From Zygnema cylindricum (lineage: Eukaryota; Streptophyta; Zygnematophyceae; Zygnematales; Zygnemataceae), in contig JBBHKE010003522.1 in the NCBI GenBank assembly GCA_037447655.1, forward strand, positions 1-11,694: 11,694 bases of DNA, read 5' to 3'. The notes beneath the pieces are model-generated. The model searched no databases and was not told where the DNA came from. It worked only from the letters and a program-made list of their open reading frames with translations. The translations under genes were made by a program, and so were the position numbers. Shown here piece by piece: positions 1 through 8,217 of this stretch; position 1 is the stretch's first letter, and every line of letters starts with the position of its first letter.

Positions 1-157
1 GGTCGTTGATGAAAGTAACGATTTAAGAAGATCACATGAAAAGCCCATAACACAACTTACGATAGGACTGTCGTCAGATTCGAACGATCGGACGGTCGCT
101 GATGAAAGTAGCGATGTAAGAAGATCACATGGAAAGCCCGTAACATAACTTACGATA
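1..157. repeat. 93-bp tandem repeat, two copies, first cut by window edge
   Basis: Bases 1-64 recur at 94-157 with few changes; both contain GATGAAAGTA followed by GAAGATCACATG and AAGCCC. The period is 93 bp. The left copy begins at the window edge, so the array may be longer outside. Both copies end in ACTTACGATA. No coding sense is visible, so this is a minisatellite or a duplicated fragment of an element end. Confidence 0.8.
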
Positions 158-162
158 AAGGC

Positions 163-198
163 GGCCTACAAAAGGCCTACCAAAAAACGCCTACTTTT
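163..198. repeat. Short degenerate GCCTAC triplicate
   Basis: Three consecutive degenerate units share the core GCCTAC followed by a run of A or T (163-173, 174-187, 188-198). It lies between the 93-bp tandem repeat and the left end of the MITE at 216. No function can be assigned. Confidence 0.55.
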
Positions 199-215
199 GA
201 AGTATGTTGAGAACT

Positions 216-773
216 GTACACCGTCAATCGCTATTAGAGCATATAACGCCAATTCGGTGCCCTATTTTCAGAAAAAAAAACCCGAAATACAATCCATAAT
301 TCTATTTTCTCCATTATTCTAATTAGGCTATTTTTTCAATTAGCGTTAACAATGGAAGTACACTGCAATGGAAATAGTGTGGCACACGGACAGGATATTT
401 CCGTACGGAATGGTACATTTTGAATTACAAAGGCATAAAAAGACACTTAACATTATTGCGCACGCATGTGAATGTGCACTGGAAGAAAGAGAAGCAAACT
501 CGACAACAAAAATCACGTTCTCATATGTTCGTCCGTCGACCGTGTGAACAGAGCGATGGCGTACGAATTGTCAGATTTTGTACGAAACGCATATTACTGT
601 AGACATCATAGGGCGGGTATTTATTATTCAAGACAACCCAAATTACAGTTAGGGATTAATTAGTAAATATATTTATTTCAAAAAAGAAAATCCCGATTAG
701 TGTTAAAAACACTATTTTTTTTTACGCTATTTATTCCTTTACTCTAATAGGCTAATAGCGATTGACGGTGTAC
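216..773. mobile_element. MITE-like element with perfect 22-bp terminal inverted repeats
   Basis: Bases 216-237 (starting GTACACCGTCAATCG) are the exact reverse complement of 752-773. The 558-bp interval has no transposase. Its two ORFs of about 60 codons overlap in different frames and look random. The trinucleotide ACT flanks both ends (213-215 and 774-776), so a 3-bp target duplication is possible, although three bases can match by chance. A diverged copy of the left end lies at 1256, which shows this is a family and not a lone palindrome. The superfamily is unresolved: a 3-bp duplication would suit PIF/Harbinger or CACTA, but the termini do not look typical of either. Confidence 0.75.
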
Positions 774-1155
774 ACTGTGCAGTACAATAGAATACAGTAT
801 TATTTATTACAATACAATACGACTTATGACAGCACAGTACGACTTGTGACAGCACAGTACGACATGTGACAGCACAATACAACTTGGACAGCACAGTACG
901 ACCACAGTACAACTCGTTTACAATTTTGGCGAATGTTGGTGATATAAACTTTGCTAAATGAGTTCAACTTTTCTTCTTTGCTATGCAGCTCAATTCTGCT
1001 TTTTAGTACAGTACAATGTGCAATGTGCGGTACAATAGAATACAGTGTGATTTCTTACAGAAAAGTACGACTCGTAGCACAAGGTGCGACCTGTTAGAAA
1101 TACAGTACGGGTCGTTCCAACATTGGCGAGTGTCTGTGATAGAATCTTTGCAAGG
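774..1155. repeat. Diverged 248-bp tandem duplication containing a 20-bp minisatellite
   Basis: GTACAATAGAATACAGT occurs at 782 and again at 1030. Both copies end in a related stretch containing TTGGCGA(A/G)TGT and CTTTGC (about 925-955 and 1120-1155). The first copy holds four head-to-tail 20-bp units at 821-899, of the type GACTTGTGACAGCACAGTAC, the last one shortened by a base. The second copy has only traces of them (CAGTACG, GTACGACTCGT). Expansion of the 20-mer in one copy after duplication explains the arrangement. No gene is visible. Confidence 0.7.
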
Positions 1156-1255
1156 GTGGCAATTGGCAATTCAAATCTATGCTCGAAAAATGTGAAGAGC
1201 GGATAAATAAAAAAGGGGAATGGCTAATCGCAAAGACAAATTTTGCTGCGGGCAG

Positions 1256-2225
1256 GTACACCGCGAATCGTTATTAGTGTCAAGGTCACTAATTTGTGGT
1301 GTTGTGTATCGGTAAAAAACTTTTCGCGATAACACCGATACCGATAGAATCAGTTATCGATTGGTCAGAGGTACCGATATATCGGTTCGAGACCAACAAA
1401 TTCCATATCGGCGATAACTATCAAAATATATAGTACGCATATTATAGTACCTTATAAAATGATGTATTATACTATTTACATTATATAGCATGTCATGCCA
1501 CGTGTATGATTTTGTTTTGTAACTTTTAGCAATGAGTGTACGGACAACGACCTGAAGCGTTGGCGGTTAACTAAATAAACAACTACGTGGCGCACGAAAT
1601 TCTGGACAAGCTGTGAACATGGACCGGAAAAGGGCGAACACACAAAATCAACGACACAAACAATATTTCCAGCGCCAGAATTGAGCGGACGACTTGAATG
1701 AAAATACGAGCCACGGCAACGTGAGCGCTGGCATCCCGGACTGGCTCTTTTGGCAGCTTATGCCAAAAAGGTTGACAAATTGACACGTGGCAGGTGTCCA
1801 GTGGATCCCAAGGAATAAAGGGACAAAGCCATGGCATCGGATGTTACATCGTTTATATTGGATCCGTACAAAAACCGTACAGATGTCATGGCGACTACTG
1901 TACTTTCTGCGCGTCCGGGGAATAAGACGTACAACTGAGTGAACATGCCGTACATTTATCTGTTTGTCTCGTGCATTTATCTTAACGGCCCGTACATTTA
2001 TCGCCGATAGTTATGGTTATCGGGGTTATCGCCCATAAGTACCGGATAATATCGGTTACTTATCGGCGATAAAAAAGATAACGATATATGGAACCAATCT
2101 ATCGGGAACCCGAAAAAAGGTCAATATCGGTTATCGGTAAATGCTTACCAATACATAACACTACTAACTTAGGTTCATAAAATTTTGATTTTTTTCCCGA
2201 AATAGGATTAGGGAGAAGTTCCATT
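1256..2225. mobile_element. Left end of a second MITE of the 216-773 family, split by the hAT-like element
   Basis: Bases 1256-1280 begin GTACACCGCGAATCGTTATT and match the left terminus of the 216-773 element with a few changes. When the hAT-like element and one target duplication are removed, the sequence continues at about 2172 into a stretch ending TTTTTTCCCGAAATA. This resembles 268-290 of the first MITE (poly-A or poly-T next to CCCGAAATA). The old element was therefore interrupted. I could not find a convincing right terminus; the end coordinate is approximate. Confidence 0.5.
1297..2163. mobile_element. Non-autonomous hAT-like element, 867 bp
   Basis: The ends form 19-bp imperfect inverted repeats: 1297-1315 reads TGGTGTTGTGTATCGGTAA, and the reverse complement of 2145-2163 reads TAGTGTTATGTATTGGTAA (16 of 19 identical). 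The 8 bases outside each end are CTAATTTG (1289-1296) and CTAACTTA (2164-2171), which match at 6 of 8 with both differences being transitions. Termini of the TAGTG type and 8-bp target duplications are characteristic of hAT transposons. Each subterminal zone of about 120-150 bp is packed with TATCGG/CCGATA motifs in both orientations, as expected for transposase-binding clusters. The interior has no recognisable transposase, so it would depend on an element elsewhere. Reading it as an old tandem insertion of two elements is less likely given the matching ends. Confidence 0.72.
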
Positions 2226-2363
2226 AGGACATTCTGTAATTGTACGGCAAACATTAAAAAATGCTACAATTTGAACGAAGTTCCATTGCGCATAGTCTGT
2301 AATGCACGTGTTAGCAAAAGAGTGGTGCCACGTAACTCTGGATTGGATACTGCAAATCGTCAA
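2172..2363. other. Non-coding spacer with a 62-bp direct repeat
   Basis: GAAGTTCCATT at 2215 and 2277 each precede a CAT and TCTGTAAT, giving a degenerate direct repeat of 62-bp period. The segment lies between the hAT-like insertion and the first Harbinger-like element. No coding potential was seen. Confidence 0.5.
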
Positions 2364-2366
2364 TAA

Positions 2367-3145
2367 GGGTTTGTCCCCATGTACTTGTAACTTAGCGAAC
2401 TTACTTTGTATTTTAGCGCGGATCCGCCGTACTCGGTTTTCAAGGGTCCCTATGTCTATAAGGACGAAATCGTAAGTTACGCTTGTGACGATTGTGTACA
2501 TCGACAATACCTGTGACGGTTGTCAACGTCTACAATCTGTTGTCGCACGTTATTTTTGGAACTGTTTGTGACGTCGCATGTCTTACCGTGAAATTGTAGA
2601 CGTACCGCCTTCCAATCTGTGCAGTTTCACGGTTGAAGACGAGGCGCTTTGCCTTTGCGTCTCCAATCAGGTCGACGTGAAATGGCTTCGGAATTTGAAG
2701 ACCCCTGTAAAAAAGAAATCCGTACTAGACGAAAACAGACAAAACCAAACAAATTGTATTCTTTTCTTTGCCGTATCCGAACGCAAACGGACAAAACATA
2801 GCGAATTCTATACTTTTCTTTGTCCTTGGAAATCATATGATTTTTTTCGAAAATTGCGACACGTGCGAATATATGTTTCTATTTGTTTATCGAGAATACC
2901 TAGTTTTAAAACACATCGCGCATGTGTTTTAAACGTAAGGTTGAAGATGACGTTTTTTGTCGTGGAAGTGGGTCGAAAAACACAAGACGACAAATTTTCA
3001 TACATCCTAAATTCGAGGATGACGCAAATTGTACTTTACAAATTTACAATTCCTTCGTACGGTTGCAACTTAGGTAGTACGACACTAAGTTTTATAGGAA
3101 AACGATAGAAAAAAATGCCTTACTTATGCACATGGGGACACACCC
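2367..3145. mobile_element. Harbinger/Tourist-like element, copy 1, 779 bp
   Basis: The left end 2367-2384 reads GGGTTTGTCCCCATGTAC. The reverse complement of the right end 3128-3145 reads GGGTGTGTCCCCATGTGC, 16 of 18 identical. TAA flanks both sides (2364-2366 and 3146-3148). A 3-bp TAA/TTA target duplication with G-rich ends fits the PIF/Harbinger superfamily and its Tourist MITEs. Copy 2 follows immediately and shares the middle TAA. The element carries a 176-codon plus-strand ORF at 2578-3108 but no recognisable DDE transposase or Myb-like domain. An 11-bp inverted repeat pair (2526-2536 with 2593-2603) is conserved in copy 2. I am sure of the paired-copy structure and less sure of the superfamily. 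Confidence 0.75.
2578..3108 (+). other. Unrecognised 176-codon ORF inside the Harbinger-like element
   Basis: The ORF starts MSYREIVDV and continues through a Cys-containing stretch (TVEDEALCLC) and a polar stretch (VLDENRQNQTNC). It matches no family I know. Its first 104 codons are collinear, without indels, with the ORF at 3361-3675 in copy 2, but about 30 of those residues differ and most base changes alter the amino acid. That pattern fits neutral drift better than purifying selection. Copy 2 has a stop at codon 105 where this copy reads on. It may be a remnant of a transposon-encoded protein or a chance open frame; I favour non-functional. Confidence 0.25.
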
Positions 3146-3148
3146 TAA

Positions 3149-5111
3149 GGGTTTGTCCCCATGTACTTGTAACTTAGCGAACTTACTTTGTATTATAGCG
3201 CGGATCCGCCGGACCCGGTTTTCAAGAGTCCCTAAGTCTGTAATAACAAAATCGTAACTTACGCATGTGACGATTGTATACGTCAACAATACTTATGACG
3301 GTTGTCAACGTCTACAATTTGTGGTCGCACGATATTATTTGGAGCTGCTTGTGACGTCGCATGTCTTACCGTGACATTGTAGACGTAGCGCATTCCAACC
3401 TGTGCCATTTCACGGTTGAAGACGAGGCGCTTTGCCTTTGCGACTCCTGTTCGGTCGACGTGAAATGGCATCTGAATTTGAAGACCCTTGCAAAAAAGAA
3501 ATATGTACTAGACGAAAACAGACAAAACCAAACAAATTGTGTACTATTCTTTGTCGTTATGGAATGGAAACTCACAAAAAATAGCGAATCTTGTACTTTT
3601 ATTTGTCTCCAAAAATCGTATGAAAATTTTCGAATATTACGACACGGGCAAATATATGTTCCTATTTGTTCATAGTGTCATGCCGTAAGACGTTAGCAGG
3701 TATTGTGATTAAATCATGTACTAATTGAAGTTTCGGTGACGTGACAGGTACATACCCAAGGGTACAACTAGAGATTCGTACGGGACAAAGGTCGAAATAC
3801 ACTCTTGTACGGAACTACGGGAACACAATGTGAAATCAGCGTGGAACTAGACCACGGTACGGTATTAGACTTCAGGAATTCAAACGGCAACAAACCAGAC
3901 AAGTGTCTGAAGTCATGAACCCTTGGAGGTTCATGCATCCTTTTTGCTTAGTTTAGGGAGGGTTTTTATCCTCGAGGTGTAGATGTAAGGCAGTCTGAGG
4001 TGGCCACGCAGCGGTCGTCTCTTGAAACTGGCAACGTTTTAACATAGAAGCCTGCCTGCTCAAAGACATGTAGGAATTAGTATAACCATACGGATTAGTG
4101 AATGCATAGGATAAATGCCATTTGGCGAGATAGTAACTTTTGCAAATTAAGTACGGGAATCCAACATTGGAAGGTTGTCGTTTTTCAGGCAGGTTTTTTT
4201 CGGGATTTGTCGAACCTTGTGATCTTAGGGTTTTCACCTAAATATTTAGTGACAGGCTAGTTTTTGAGTTAGGGTTTTTCCTTTTTCAGACCCATAGTTT
4301 CATGCTAGTAATTGTCTCTGAGCTTCTCCTTCTCTTTGTACTAAGACCTTACCTAATCTACCGGCGCAAGCCAACCTGCAAGGTTTCCCTCCAGACCATC
4401 TTCTACTTGCTGTGATTTGTGGATTGTGACTGTGGACTTGGTGTTTTCTTGCTGTCTGGACGTTGACCGTACAGGTTGGTACTCACCTTGCCTGGCCTTG
4501 GAGGAATACCGGTAATCTCAGCTCTTTCATCCGGCTAAGGAAGGGTTCTTACCAGCTGATTGGACTCCTGTAGGGAATGTTGACTTGACATGTACATACC
4601 CGAGGGTACAACTAGTCCATCCTTACTTACCTGATCTTGTTTTGTCTTTTCTTTCCTGGCTAAGTCCATGTGTTCGGAATAATTTGTTTCTTTTCGGGCA
4701 GATTTATTTATTATTTCTTGCAGTATATATGCTTTGTTCTCCGATTGTGGTCACAAATATTGTACATATGTAATGGTCATTCATTTGCTGGTGTTTTTCG
4801 GCGACCCACGCGGGATGTGATGCATGCCATTCACGGTTGTACTGTCATGCACGACAATAGAAAATCCCTAATTTTAATCACATGGCGCATATGTTTTAAA
4901 GATAAGGTTGAAGATGATGTTTTTTGTCGTCAAAGTGGGTCGAAAAACACAAGACGACAAATTTTTGTACATCGTAAGTTTGAGGATGACGCATATTGTA
5001 CTCTACAAATTTGAGATTCCTTCGTACGGTTGGAACTTAACCAGTACAACGCTAATTTTTACAGCAAATCGACAGAAAATAATCCTTACTTATGCACATG
5101 GGGACATACCC
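3149..5111. mobile_element. Harbinger/Tourist-like element, copy 2, split by a solo LTR
   Basis: It begins with GGGTTTGTCCCCATGTAC directly after the shared TAA and ends at 5094-5111 (reverse complement GGGTATGTCCCCATGTGC), followed by TAG where TAA would be expected. The left part 3149-3675 aligns with 2367-2892 of copy 1. The right part 4861-5111 aligns with about 2900-3145. Removing the intervening 1181-bp LTR and one ATAG gives 778 bp, against 779 bp for copy 1. Substitutions are spread evenly, so the two copies diverged long ago. The broken copy of the small ORF lies at 3361-3675. Confidence 0.75.
3676..4856. mobile_element. Solo LTR of a retrotransposon, 1181 bp
   Basis: It starts TGTCATGC at 3676 and ends GCACGACA at 4856. 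These are the TG...CA termini of LTR retrotransposons, with an 8-bp near-inverted terminus (7 of 8). ATAG flanks both sides (3672-3675 and 4857-4860) as target duplication. The uninterrupted copy 1 of the host element provides the empty site: TTGTT followed by a stretch ending TTTTAAAACACAT aligns across the joined flanks of copy 2. No primer-binding site, polypurine tract or gag-pol sequence is present, as expected after LTR-LTR recombination removed the interior. A TATATAT at 4724-4730 could be promoter-like, but this is weak. A 24-bp segment is repeated inside at 3748-3771 and 4592-4615. The length and TGTCA start suit a plant Gypsy-type LTR, but lineage cannot be read from an LTR alone. 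Confidence 0.8.
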
Positions 5112-5250
5112 TAGTTTTCACACCGACCAAAATTCTTCATTTGCGCACCATGCATGTGTGGACCAGGACATCGTGCAACAAAACGTTTGTACTCTCTGCA
5201 GACGCCTTGTCAGATACCACCTCATTTCTTTAGGGTTTCTCTTTTTACGC

Positions 5251-5334
5251 GTGACGAATGAGCGCTGCCAGAAATAGTGTGACGAATGGGCGTTTACAAA
5301 AATAGCGTGACAAAAGTGCGTTACGAAATTTCGC
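5251..5334. repeat. 28-bp tandem repeat, three units
   Basis: Units start at 5251, 5279 and 5307 with GTGACGAATG, GTGACGAATG and GTGACAAAAG, each followed by a GCG core and an A-rich end. The exact 28-bp spacing over three units makes chance unlikely. It lies between copy 2 of the Harbinger-like element and the palindrome. Confidence 0.75.
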
Positions 5335-5441
5335 TTGTATTTTCTGTTGGAATGTAGATATCGTGTGCGATTTTTTTTTTTTTTCCGTTGGTTGGCAACT
5401 TGACACGTATGCTCATTATCCAACGTGTCGTGGCTCCAATT

Positions 5442-5511
5442 TTTCTGTAATTGGTGATGTACCTCACGAGGTACATCACCAATTACAGAAACTTTCGAAG
5501 CGAATGCTTCG
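5442..5511. repeat. Perfect 24-bp-arm palindrome plus adjacent short hairpin
   Basis: Bases 5442-5465 are the exact reverse complement of 5468-5491, separated only by AC. The centre reads GTACCTCACGAGGTAC. Five bases downstream a second hairpin pairs CGAAGC (5496-5501) with GCTTCG (5506-5511) around GAAT, then continues with TTT/AAA across a small bulge. A perfect 50-bp palindrome in old, decayed DNA is unusual. It may be the closed end or centre of an inverted-repeat transposon, or a recent insertion. No transcript context is visible. Confidence 0.85.
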
Positions 5512-5710
5512 CGAAATTTCATCCAACGACCATTGTTAACTCCCAGACTTTTAGAGAATATTGGTAAGATTTTTTGTAATGTTTTTTTCCAGATAAAAAC
5601 AAAATAAAAGGTACGTCGTACTACGGAAAGGTGCGAATTTATGTAAACAACCTCACTTTTCGTCTAACGGAACTTCACCCTTAGTGATTTTAATTTTTCC
5701 TTAGACGTTA

Positions 5711-5795
5711 ATTGATGTACTATACAAAATAGCGTAAAGTCCGTAAGTACATCAATATATAATTAGTGTGGTGTACGGTCGATGTCAGACCGTAC
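5711..5795. repeat. Two consecutive perfect hairpins
   Basis: ATTGATGTAC (5711-5720) pairs with GTACATCAAT (5747-5756) across 26 bases. Next to it GTACGGTC (5773-5780) pairs with GACCGTAC (5788-5795) across 7 bases. All four arms are built on a GTAC core. They may be remnants of element ends; no function is inferred. Confidence 0.6.
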
Positions 5796-6901
5796 ATAAA
5801 TGTACCATTTTAGTTGAAATTAAAAAAAATAATTTTTAAATCATAAGCGCATGCATACGAACGTGCGCTAAAATAATGGGTTCAACCTCGTCGCTAATAA
5901 CCACGTTCGCACACATTCCCCTACAATCTCCTCGGTTGAAGTGTGAATAAAAAACAAATTTCGCATGTGGGAGGTCACGAACTTTCACTTATATAATTGA
6001 CCTGTGTGGAGTTATACGCCCACATCCAACGTCTTGAGACTGCGAAATCTTACTTCATGTGATTTTTTGTTGTTCCGTTAATATACACACAATAACATGT
6101 TTTGTATCCAATTAAAGTCAATGTGTATCCTATTTTGGTGCAAACGAACAAAATTACAATAAATGTTTATTCTAATATGGTGTTTAGATGTGATTTCACC
6201 ATGAATTAGAATTAATGTATACGTTAATAAGGGGTCAAAGTGACAAAAGGACCACAAATTACAGTTAATGGGTTAAAATAAATAGAATAAAAATACAACA
6301 TTTGGTGTTGGTGATATTTGGGTCGAAGTAACGCCAAATGCGGACTATCCATAGAAAAATGGATCCCATTTTGAACGAATCACATCCAACCAAATATTTT
6401 GTTTTTTTGTTAGGGATCTGACGCTGCGCCATCTTTTTTGCAAACAAACAAATTCCTTTCGTTTCATGAGGAAGCAAGGGAAAACACCGCCGCCACTTTC
6501 ATTTCACTTCCATGGATTCGCGTGTGGCTGCTCCCTCTCCCTCGCCATATCTGACGTCCTTCCGTTTCCCTCTTCATTGACTCCGCCCCCCTTCCCTCTC
6601 CCTTTTCTTTTGAACCTACTTATGCTGGTCTCGCTTTTTTGTTTAGTGTTTTTTAACATGTGTTACCTTTCCTTGTTGACCTCTCCCTTTACCTCTCTCT
6701 CTCCCTCTCGATCTACCTCTATCCCCTCTCTCTTTCCCTCTCCCTTTCCCTCTCTCTCTCCCTTTCTCTCTCCCTTTCCCTCTCCCTCTCTCTCTCCCTC
6801 TCCCTCTCCCTCTACTTCACACCCTCTCGATATGTCGCACCATCTCCCTCCCCCTCTTCCTCTCCCTCTCCCTAATTCCTTGATCCGTCACTATCTCTCC
6901 C

Positions 6902-7027
6902 TCTCCCTTTTTTGTTGTCAAACTATCTTCAGTTTACTATGTGGTTTTATCTTATTTAATGAGTCTCCCTTTTTTGTTGTCAAACTACCTTCAGTTTACT
7001 ATGTATTTTTATCTCATTTAACTCTCA
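6902..7027. repeat. 62-bp tandem duplication inside the CT-rich tract
   Basis: TCCCTTTTTTGTTGTCAAAC occurs at 6904 and 6966 and each copy continues through CTTCAGTTTACTATGT and TTTTATCT. The two 62-bp copies are nearly identical, so this duplication is younger than most of the surrounding sequence. Confidence 0.85.
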
Positions 7028-7063
7028 TTTTGATTTTGTCTGTCTCTCTCTCCCTTATGGTAC

Positions 7064-7148
7064 TTAGCGACGAGAGTGCATCGTCGCTGAATGGTTTGTT
7101 TTTTATCTTGTCAGTCAATGACGAGACTGTCTTGGTGTTGAATGGCAT
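7064..7148 (+). repeat. Subterminal-type repeat AGCGACGA...TCGTCGCTGAATGG, copy 1
   Basis: AGCGACGA (7066-7073) pairs with TCGTCGCT (7081-7088), followed by GAATGG. A degenerate second half-unit (GACGAGACTG...GTTGAATGGCATG) ends the copy. The surrounding 7020-7150 matches 8397-8530 as a diverged direct repeat, including the preceding TTTTGTCTGT and CTCTCTCCCTTA. This palindromic motif resembles subterminal repeats of plant DNA transposons. Confidence 0.65.
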
Positions 7149-7851
7149 GTTTCCCTCTCCTATCCTCTCCCTCTTACCCTCTCGATCAGTCGCTCTTTCT
7201 CCCTCTCCCTCTCCCTCTCCCTCTCCTCCCTCTCTCCATCTGTTGCCATCTCTCCCTCTCCCACTCCCTTACCCTTTCCCTCTCACCCTCTCGATGTGCC
7301 GCACTATTTTCATCCCCCTCTCTCTCTCCCTCTCTCTCTCCCCCTCTCTTGATCTACCGCTATCTCTCCCTCCCCCTTTCCCTCTCCCTTCCCCTCTCCC
7401 TCTCTCTCTCTCACCCTCACAATATGTCGTATTCTCTCCCTTTACCTCATACCCTCCCTTTCCCTCTCACCCTCTTGATCTGCGGCACTATTTTCATACC
7501 CCTCTCACTCTCCCTCTCTCCCTCCCCCTTTCCCTCTCTTTTCCCCAGTCTTTCTACCTCTTCCTCTCCCTTTCCCCTTCCCTCTCACTCACCATCTTCG
7601 TTTGCCGCATTATCTCCCTCCCCCTTTCCCTCCCTCTTCCCCTCTCCCTCTCCCTCTTCTCACTCCCTTTCAAATTGACGTACTCTCTAACTTTTGATCT
7701 CCCTCTTCCTCTCCCATTTTTTTTCTCTACACTCAAAATTGTGCAATTTCTCCTTCCCTTTCCCCCTCTCTCATTTACTTGCCCACTAAAATTACGCGTT
7801 AATGTCATTCAAATTTTTAACAAACTCCATTGTTGTATTTTTTTTCTTTGA

Positions 7852-8217
7852 TGTAGGCACGTGATTTCATTCAGTGAGTTGAATGTGACGGAGGAACACA
7901 CGGATGGATTGTGGGAATGTCATCGAGTGTTTTTTACTCCATTTTATTGTAGGACCTCCAAACAAATTTTTACATGAGTTAGAGAAGGTTAATAGATTAT
8001 CATCTGTTACAAAGGAAAAATTTTATGGGCGATGTACTTTTCGTTCATGTAGACGAATATTTTATTTACGTTTGAAAAATAGGTATTTGGTTGTACATAT
8101 CGTAGTTTTTTTGCGGTGAACCTCTTTGTGATTCTTGGGCGAAAAGGATTAAATTTATTTCTAAGTGTAATATTGTAATATTTTATAATTGTAATTCATT
8201 TTGATGTTGTTGCAGTC
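7852..8217 (+). other. Exon-like segments with good splice-site context, unrecognised
   Basis: A pyrimidine-rich stretch ending in GATGTAG stands just before 7858, another (TTTTATTGTAG) before 7952, and TTGTTGCAG ends at about 8217. The segment 7952-8080 ends AAAAATAG followed by GTATTT, a plausible donor. Open frames cross these segments: one reads CHRVFFTPFYC and another PPNKFLHELEKVNR. I recognise neither, and no long frame connects them. They could be exons of a decayed transposon gene, given the nearby subterminal repeats, or chance splice-like sites in T-rich DNA. Confidence 0.2.

Larger units (their letters stand above)
5115..6528. other. Non-coding stretch with small repeats and hairpins
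   Basis: No ORF here has coding character. The minus-strand ORF at 5118-5522 runs through the tandem repeat and palindrome and is rejected. The recognisable content is a 28-bp tandem repeat (5251-5334), a 14-base T tract (5371-5384), a large palindrome (5442-5491), paired hairpins (5711-5795) and a 6-bp stem AGCGCA/TGCGCT (5846-5869). From about 5880 to 6528 I see only AT-rich sequence with no repeat or gene I can name. Confidence 0.6.
6529..7780. repeat. Long CT-rich (CCCTCT-type) microsatellite tract
   Basis: The plus strand is dominated by CCCTCT, CTCTCC and CCTTTCC units, densest at 6680-6825 and 7200-7660. It is broken by unique stretches such as 6900-7150. A sub-unit of the form CTCGAT-TG-CGCACTAT recurs at about 6709, 6828, 6881, 7181, 7291, 7351, 7421, 7475 and 7597. 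The tract therefore seems to have grown from an older minisatellite. A 461-codon ORF at 6466-7851 is composed almost entirely of Ser, Pro, Leu and Phe and is a consequence of the repeat, not a gene. Confidence 0.9.

Noticed and set aside
821-899. CRISPR-like spacing of repeats
   Set aside because: The 20-bp units are directly head to tail without spacers, so this is a minisatellite.
3953-4237. 94-codon minus-strand ORF inside the solo LTR
   Set aside because: LTRs rarely encode protein, composition is unremarkable and no motif is visible.
5442-5511. Bacterial-type rho-independent terminator
   Set aside because: The stem is far too long, there is no T run after the hairpin and no upstream gene, and the context is eukaryotic.
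5118-5522. 134-codon minus-strand ORF
   Set aside because: It crosses a 28-bp tandem repeat, a T14 tract and the large palindrome, with no recognisable motif.
5760-5780. Right terminus of the second MITE (TTAGTGTGGTGTACGG)
   Set aside because: Only the GGTGTAC core matches the expected end; the adjacent bases do not, so chance is likely.
6466-7851. 461-codon plus-strand ORF, the longest in the window
   Set aside because: Almost all Ser, Pro, Leu and Phe from CCCTCT-type repeats. Such repeats rarely contain stops in several frames, and shorter ORFs overlap it in other frames. No domain is visible.
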